Under the pieces are notes generated by a model. That model was not told the DNA's origin and did not search any database. It saw only the letters and a program-made list of their open reading frames with translations. Positions 26,246 to 26,854 of a stretch of DNA of 26,854 bases are shown one piece after another; the stretch's first letter is position 1, and every line of letters starts with the position of its first letter. This stretch comes from CAJBLF01 sp964542965 (GTDB lineage Bacteria > Patescibacteriota > Gracilibacteria > Absconditabacterales > Absconditicoccaceae). The position numbers and the translations under genes were made by a program. The stretch spans positions 1-26,854 of the forward strand of contig CAZIVH010000011.1 in NCBI GenBank assembly GCA_964542965.1, in the 5' to 3' direction.

Positions 26246-26854
26246 CTATTTCTTAGTTGGATTGTAGAACATATGGAGAAGCATCTTCGTCAATGGAACG
26301 TTGAAGAATAAGGTTATCAGCATCGTTACGATCAGCATAGATCCGAATCCCTTGAAGACATTGGTTCCCATAGAGAAGAGGACAAATGCGATCAATCATG
26401 TACTGAGCTGACCATCTCTGATCGCTGACCGGCTTCTATCTCTTGCGTTATCGATAGCTCATCCCATACTTTTACCGTCTCTAATCTCTTCACGAAGTCT
26501 CTCGTATATCAAGATATTCGCATCGACTCCCATACCGATAGATAAGATGATGACCGCTATACCTGCAAGCGATAATGCGTAGTCAGTAAGTTTCATGAAT
26601 GCGGCAAGCACAGCTATGAACGCAATCAATACGATGCTTGTAAGGAACATCTTTTTGAGACCGTACATGAAATATAATAATACCATGATTGCGAGCAATC
26701 CTATCAGACCTGCCCATAAAGCACCGGTCAATGCATTATCTCCGAGCGATGCGCTGATCTTCTCTTCTTGCATGAGGATAAGCGGAGCTGGCAAAGTACC
26801 TTCATTCAATGCATTCGCAAGCTCTTTTGCAGATGCTGTCGTGAACGAACCGTT
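26246..26854 (-). CDS. secD: Protein translocase subunit SecD, C-terminal part
   Basis: The last 202 residues of SecD; the 5' end lies beyond the window edge. The frame enters with NGSFTTASAKELANALNEGT and LPAPLILMQEEKISASLG. The membrane part is LWAGLIGLLAIMVLLYFMYG then YALSLAGIAVIILSIGMGVD. The signature reads GMGVDANILIYERLREEIRD, equivalent to GxGVDANVLIFERIREE. TGA encodes Gly in KSMGGAIDNA and QLSTGLIAF. It ends MFYNPTKK at TAG 26246-26248. SecD works with SecF and SecYEG to pull proteins across the membrane using the proton-motive force. The two exported-protein groups in this window would be substrates. secF is not seen downstream, where the usual position is taken by the large membrane protein; it may be fused upstream or located elsewhere. 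Confidence 0.93.

Noticed and set aside
150..26854. UGA as tryptophan (code 4) or selenocysteine
   Set aside because: TGA occupies conserved Gly positions next to normal TGG tryptophans, and occurs many times per gene in unrelated families without SECIS-like contexts.
1..26854. tRNA or rRNA genes, transposases, integrase or att sites
   Set aside because: I looked through the intergenic stretches by eye and saw no cloverleaf, rRNA segment or transposase-like protein; a tRNA scan would be needed to be certain.

Overview
The window reads as a scaffold piece from a bacterium using genetic code 25, where UGA encodes glycine. That points to Absconditabacteria (SR1) or Gracilibacteria (BD1-5); the sequence alone does not decide between them. 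With the standard code nearly every gene is chopped into fragments. Reading TGA as Gly rejoins them into full-length proteins, and many TGA codons fall on invariant glycines: the Walker A loop and KH GxxG of the PIN-type ATPase, GTQTPF and TGSIG of NrdD, QGCNFRC of the NrdG activase, the GGG oxyanion loop of patatin, SSGEGE of HsdM and LPxGW of HsdS. I found no gene that needs TGA as a stop. Four 100-N runs (10078-10177, 11615-11714, 13229-13328, 17515-17614) are scaffold gaps.

Layout. (1) 1-5195, minus strand: an AT-rich type I restriction-modification operon. The order is hsdM, a RhuM-family gene, a 133-aa wHTH-like protein with a C-terminal membrane segment, a 233-aa membrane protein, hsdS, and a short broken fragment resembling the start of a PrrC-type ATPase. 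hsdR is not in the window. (2) 5238-7881, minus: two large membrane proteins of unknown function separated by a GC-rich palindromic element. (3) 7882-8145: a divergent, structured intergenic region. (4) 8146-10077, plus: two exported proteins with a common N-terminal membrane anchor; the first carries DUF333 and Kazal-type domains. (5) 10178-13124, plus: a gap-truncated ATPase-KH protein of the archaeal-like PIN-ATPase family, then a strongly diverged pyruvate kinase. (6) 13125-17685, plus: word-repeat DNA, a terminator, tandem NrdR boxes, nrdD, a separate 72-aa glycyl-radical ORF, a Nudix hydrolase and an nrdG-type activase. This is an anaerobic deoxyribonucleotide synthesis cluster. (7) 17756-19915, minus: a patatin-like lipase, a PduL-type phosphotransacylase and a P-loop nucleotide kinase-like protein. 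(8) 20056-21856, plus: a third protein with the anchor seen in region 4 and a MltD-like lytic transglycosylase, closed by a terminator. (9) 21920-26854, minus: efp (EF-P), a 1197-aa polytopic membrane protein and the 3' part of secD.

Together the genes suggest a small-genome, fermentative or host-associated anaerobe. It has oxygen-independent dNTP synthesis, CoA-thioester/phosphate exchange through PduL, a degenerate glycolytic enzyme and many exported or membrane proteins. Starts rarely have a Shine-Dalgarno motif; several have pyrimidine-rich leaders. Five intergenic regions hold elements of the same odd design: two inverted arms made of degenerate 7-10 bp words around a unique centre.
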